Shown: positions 60,975-64,000 of the stretch, piece by piece
Position numbering within the stretch: the first letter of the stretch is position 1
How the letters are laid out: every line of letters starts with the position of its first letter
From: Azadirachta indica
Taxonomy: Eukaryota > Streptophyta > Magnoliopsida > Sapindales > Meliaceae
Length of the DNA: 64,000 bases
Direction: 5' to 3'
Assembly (NCBI GenBank): GCA_022749755.1
Contig: CM040450.1
Span: 4,888,913-4,952,912, forward strand
Notes under the pieces: model-generated
Told to the model about the DNA's origin: nothing
Databases searched by the model: none
Seen by the model: the letters and a program-made list of their open reading frames with translations, nothing else
Translations under genes and position numbers: made by a program

Positions 60975-63900
60975 ATGGATAAAAGTTGGATGCAAATCCA
61001 AGATAGACTTTCTCGTGAATACCTTGATGGTATCAACTTTTTCATGGAAGTAGCAAAGAAATGTGCAAATGCTGCTAATTGCATTCGATGTCCATGCATC
61101 AAGTGCTTAAATGTATTTACACATTCTTTTGACGTTATTAGTCATCATTTATACCAATTTGGAATCTCCCATATATATCGTACGTGGGTTTACCATGGTG
61201 AAAATTTTTAACATAGTTCTGAAAGTAGAGGAAATTCTGAAAATATTCATAATACTACCCTTGAGGATGATGATATTTTTAGTTTGTTGCATGATCTTTA
61301 TGGTCCAGCAACATAAGATGCATCTAACTTCCAGTCATAAGATGATGGGAATTCTAAAACTCTTCCTCAAACAGAGCAAGCAAATTGTGATATTGTGTTT
61401 GATTTATTAGGTGAAGCTCAAAAAATGCCTTTTCTTGGAACACGTCTAAGTTCACTAAATTTCATTATAAGGTTGATGCATATAAAAGTACTTAATCAAT
61501 AGAGTAATAAATCAATAGATATGTTGCTCAAACTGTTAAGCTTTTTCCTGAAAGTTCAGAAATTCCGAATTCATTATATGATGCAAAAAAATTGTTGAAA
61601 GATGTAGGGATTAGTTATGAAGCTACTCATGCATGCAAGTATGATTGTTCTCTATTTTGGAAAGAGAATGAATTATGTGATAAGTTTCTAGTATATAGTG
61701 AACCAAGATATAAACTTTGTAGTCAAGGAAGAAAAATACCACAAAAAGTTTTACAGTACTTCATTTTAAAACCTAAACTGCAACCTTTGTTTATATCATG
61801 ACACACAACATATGATATGAGATGGCATAAAGAGAAACATTTGGGTAAGGAAGGTATTTTAAGGCATTTGGCCAATGGTGAATCGTAGAAGGAGTTTAAT
61901 AGATCATATCCTAAGTTTGCAGAAAACTTATGCAATGTAAGGTTAGGGCTTACAAAAGATAGATTTAACCCTTTTGGTAATATATACAACTCTTACAGTA
62001 TGTGGCCTGTTATACTTGTACCTTACAATTTTCTACCGTGGAAGTGTATGAAAGAGCCATTCTTGCTTATGTCATTACTCATTCCTAGATCGCATGCACC
62101 AGGAAGAGATATTGATGTATACTTAGACCATTACTTGATTAATTGAAGGAGTTGTGGGATATTGGTGTGGATACTTATGATGTAGCGACAAAGACCAGAT
62201 TTACTATGTATACAACATTACTATGGACAATTAATGATTTTCCTACATATGCCAGTTTATCTGAGTGAAATATGAAAGGTTACCTAGCATGTCCAGTGTG
62301 TAATGATCAGATTTCTTCATAAATGTTGCGAGATAAAATATGTTATATGAGACATTGTCGGTTCTTGCCACATGAACATCTATTGCGTAAAAATACGAAG
62401 ACTAATGACAAATGAGAATTGGGGTTTATGTCGAGATTATATTTTAGAGAAGAGATCTTAAAACAACTTGAGTACTTTAGAGAATTAAAGCATAGGGAAA
62501 ATAATAATAATAAAGATGGAAAGAGAAAACGAACATCAATTGAGTTGAATTAGACCAAAAAAGCATATTTTTTGAGTTGTCGTACTAGGCAAAATTGAAA
62601 TTGCGCATAATTTTAATGTGATGCATATAGAGAAAAATATATGCGAAAGTCTTATTAGGACATTGATGAACATTAATTGGAACACAAAGGATACTGTAAA
62701 GGTAAGATTGGATTTGCAGGATATGAATGTCAAGAAGGAGTTACATTTACAACTATAATCCAATGGGCACTCAAAGTCTCATACTTGTTATACCTTGATT
62801 GTAAATGAAAGGATGGAGCTTTGTTAGTGGTTGAAGTCAATAAAATTTCCTAATGGATATGCATCAAACATTGCCAAGTGTGTTAGTATGAAAGATGGTA
62901 AGTTATCTGGTCTAAAAAGTCATGATTTTCATGTTTTACTAAAATAACTATTTTCAATTAGAATACGTCCATATTTAAGACAAGATGTACGATATGTAAT
63001 TATGGAGTTAAGTTACTTTTTCCAACACCTATATGCAAGACTATAGAGAAAAAAACTTTTGATGATTTGGAGAAGGGAATTGGTATTATTCTTTCCAAGT
63101 TTGAACCCAGATTTCCTCCAGCATTTTTTGAGATTATGGTACATTTAGTTGTATATCTACCATTAGAGGTAAAATACGGTGGCCTAGTTACTTTTCGATA
63201 GATGTATCCAATTGAAAGGTACTTTCTTATATTTCATTCCAATTCATTTACTTATATATACTCCAATGAATCAATTTCTTTTTATGTAATTTTATTTATC
63301 TACAAAATTAGTGTTATTGTTTAATAAGACATCAGGTAGATATAAAAAATATGTGAAGAATAAAGCACGTCCAAAGGGTTCAATCACCGAAGCATACATT
63401 GTTAATGAGTCATTGACCTTTTGTTCGATGTATCTCTTGGAGATCAAAACAAAATTTACATGGCCTGAGCGAAATGATAATGGTAGAGAAAGAGAAGGGG
63501 AAATACTCATGTTTTCACAAAATGCTCAGCCATTTGGATCCATGGGTTTGAAAGAGATGTCCAAGGAACAATTGATAAAGTTCATTAGTTTGTACTAAAT
63601 AATTGTTATGAGGTGGAACCATATTTAATGTAAGTCAATATCTTTTTTCAATATTCATACTATGTATTAGTTTCATGAAAACATGTTTTGTAAAGTGTCA
63701 AGCTTATGTTAAGGAGCATAAGGCAATCATGCAGAGAGATGGGATACCTAATTTGAATGAAAGTCAGAAACTACTTTTTCCAAAATGGTTTAGGTCACAT
63801 GTAAGTAATGTCATTTAGTATTAAGTACTTTTTGTTTGCTTTTACTTTTATGTTGATTATTTGTTTATTATATAGATGAAACAGAAGTATCGTGAAGGGT

Positions 63901-64000
63901 TATTGGAAGATAATTACCCATTATATGCATTAGCATGTGGGCCAAACATACGAGTGTATCATTATTTGGGTTGCAATGTTAATAGAGCACGATTTCATAT
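60975..64000 (+). pseudogene. CACTA (En/Spm) transposase, decayed and cut by the window end
   Basis: Segments appear in the order of a plant CACTA TNP2-type transposase. 60975-61211 is the transposase-associated N-terminal domain (MDKSWMQIQDRLSREYLDG, then RCPCIKC). Near 61590-61680 lies DVGISYEATHACKYDCSLFWKEN. Near 61960-62330 lie TNP2-domain words (NSYSMWPVILVPYNFLPWKCM, then YLACPVCNDQ). Near 62900-63200 is a DUF4218-like part with LSGLKSHDFHVLL. 63311-63598 holds KYVKNKARPKGSITEAYIV, and 63880-64000 LYALACGPNIRVYHY. Stops and frameshifts are scattered through it, so it is inactive. The 3' part and right terminus lie beyond the window, and the left terminus was not found. Confidence 0.85.
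60975..64000 (+). mobile_element. partial CACTA-type DNA transposon
   Basis: The element body is inferred from the transposase remnant, and its ends are not visible. The true left boundary lies at or before 60975 and the right boundary outside the window. Confidence 0.7.

Overview
This is a plant nuclear window. It is AT-rich, its genes are split by canonical GT..AG introns, and it holds plant-specific families (P-class PPR, CHX antiporter) and decayed plant transposons of three classes. The gene set points to a eudicot. A woody species such as Citrus is my guess from general impression only.

Layout. Region 1-22 kb is gene-rich: a small unknown protein (1700-1957, +), an actin-depolymerizing factor (5622-7236, +), an intronless PPR protein resembling MEE40 (8777-11071, +), a ten-exon UNC93-like membrane protein (12322-16149, +), a two-TM protein of unknown function (17715-18077, +) and an eight-exon TIC32-like short-chain dehydrogenase (19041-21434, -). 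Region 22-42 kb is repeat-rich: a degenerate LTR element (22269-26137), AT-rich DNA with microsatellites and two tandem duplications, one tRNA-Cys(GCA) at 30942-31013, and a complete but decayed Mutator-like element (36185-41530) with about 110-bp TIRs and a perfect 9-bp target duplication. Region 42-53 kb has an ARF GTPase-activating protein (42192-45638, +), a foldback element (46851-48272) and a CHX20-like cation/H+ antiporter (49036-53024, -). Region 53-64 kb has no intact gene. It holds a second foldback element (57413-58675) and the 5' part of a decayed CACTA transposase that runs off the window (60975-64000).

The genes are independent housekeeping or cell-biology genes, not a pathway. 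They cover actin turnover, organelle RNA processing, membrane transport, SDR redox, ARF vesicle traffic and ion transport. As I remember Arabidopsis, PPR (MEE40), ARF-GAP (AGD6) and CHX20 are adjacent on chromosome 3, and a TIC32-like SDR sits beside AGD7 on chromosome 2. The window therefore looks like an ancestral block that Arabidopsis split between two duplicated segments, here spread apart by transposon insertions. I found no wholly new biological system. The most unusual items are the two long-TIR foldback elements, the LTR element with conflicting polarity, and a decayed tandem copy of the ARF-GAP C-terminal coding sequence. Exon joins were deduced by eye and checked for frame, so they are predictions.
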